From NCBI GenBank assembly GCA_025929005.1, contig JAICND010000135.1, positions 1 through 5,342 on the forward strand: a stretch of 5,342 nt of DNA, given 5' to 3'. Position 1 is the first letter of the stretch. Every line of letters begins with the position of its first letter. The notes beneath the pieces were generated by a model. It was given only the letters and a program-made list of their open reading frames with translations. It was not told the origin of the DNA and ran no database searches. Shown piece by piece: positions 4,857-5,342 of the stretch. The DNA is from Acidimicrobiia bacterium (GTDB lineage Bacteria; Actinomycetota; Acidimicrobiia; Spongiisociales; ZC4RG35). Made by a program: the position numbers and the translations under genes.

Positions 4857-5342
4857 TCAGGCCAGAAGTTCTTTGAGCAGGTCGGGCCGGTCCGTGATCA
4901 GGCCATCGACGCCGAGGTCGAGGCACCGCTCCATGTCGATGCGGCGGTTGATAGTCCAAACGTGGACGAGGCGCCCACCGGCGTGAGCCGCCTCCACTAG
5001 CCGCCGGGTAAGCACGGGAACCCCATACCAGGTGACAGGGATTTGCAGGGCCGCGGCTGGGCCGGCGAGCCTGCCCCCGGTCGACGCAGCGGCCACGGCC
5101 TCGATGGTTTCCTGCGGAGAGGTAGACGTGGCAATCCTGTCACCCGTCAGATGGCGGAACCGTTCTAAGCGTTCTCCCGAGAAGCTGCCGACGATGACCC
5201 GCTCGGTCATTTCCATCTCGAACAGCGTCCGCACGAGTGGCTCGACCGTGCCTTCGGCTTTCAGATCAACGATCAACCCGTGATCGGGAAAGGCCTCCGC
5301 GACCTCGGCAAATCGCGGCACCCGGACCCCCGCGTCGCGGAA
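4857..5342 (-). CDS. Glycerophosphodiester phosphodiesterase family protein, C-terminal 162 residues (partial, runs off right edge)
   Basis: A GDPD-family TIM-barrel enzyme, expected to hydrolyse glycerophosphodiesters from deacylated phospholipids to glycerol 3-phosphate and an alcohol, with a divalent metal. The reading frame is open to the window end, and seven further residues (FRDAGVR) precede the GTG at 5321, in keeping with the family's VRVPRFAEV segment. That GTG is therefore internal, not the start. Visible landmarks are FPDHGLIVDLK (metal-ligand strand; Asp where many relatives have Glu), VIVGSFSGERLERFR, the segment around VTWYGVPVLTRRLVEAAH, VHVWTIN (substrate-pocket Trp) and DLGVDGLITDRPDLL near the C-terminus. 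The N-terminal HRG motif and its paired acidic residues lie outside the window, so catalytic completeness cannot be judged. No signal peptide can be assessed. The histidine kinase gene follows after 10 bases on the same strand, so the two are probably co-transcribed. Confidence 0.9.
   Translation of the reverse strand, partial: FRDAGVRVPRFAEVAEAFPDHGLIVDLKAEGTVEPLVRTLFEMEMTERVIVGSFSGERLERFRHLTGDRIATSTSPQETIEAVAAASTGGRLAGPAAALQIPVTWYGVPVLTRRLVEAAHAGGRLVHVWTINRRIDMERCLDLGVDGLITDRPDLLKELLA

Noticed and set aside
5319..5321. GTG as start of the phosphodiesterase
   Set aside because: The frame remains open to the window edge and the preceding residues continue the family pattern; a start here would remove the HRG catalytic region.

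Overview
The window is GC-rich DNA. It has several start codons with no upstream Shine-Dalgarno sequence but a -10-like hexamer close by, tightly packed genes, and actinobacterial-style proteins such as a split-barrel flavin/F420-type oxidoreductase. This points to an actinomycete, perhaps an uncultured Acidimicrobiia-like lineage. The lineage is an inference from protein flavour, not proven by any marker here.

Layout. Left block, minus strand, read right to left: a secreted, membrane-anchored protein of unknown function (715-1260), then a conserved hypothetical protein whose C-terminus reads as a ribbon-helix-helix (RHH) DNA-binding fold (187-696), then the first 47 codons of valyl-tRNA synthetase valS (1-141, cut by the window edge). 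An AT-rich array of three 8-bp tandem units (695-718) lies across the start codon of the RHH gene. A perfect 16-bp palindrome (163-178) lies just upstream of a probable leaderless valS promoter.

Central block, plus strand: leuC (1320-2723), a PPOX-type split-barrel flavin/F420 oxidoreductase (2720-3205) and leuD (3202-3792). leuC and leuD encode the two subunits of 3-isopropylmalate dehydratase (leucine biosynthesis). The oxidoreductase gene sits between them with an ATGA start/stop overlap at each end, so all three should be translationally coupled. leuC is divergent from the secreted-protein gene across only 59 bp.

Right block, minus strand: the C-terminal part of a glycerophosphodiester phosphodiesterase (4857-5342, cut by the window edge), followed 10 bp later by a four-helix membrane sensor histidine kinase (3785-4846). 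The kinase gene converges on leuD with an 8-bp overlap of the two stop regions.

No RNA gene, insertion sequence, CRISPR array or phage element is visible, and no stretch over 300 bases lacks a gene. The region looks like ordinary chromosomal core. Its most unusual items are the RHH-type protein with its own candidate tandem operator, and the oxidoreductase nested inside the leuCD operon.
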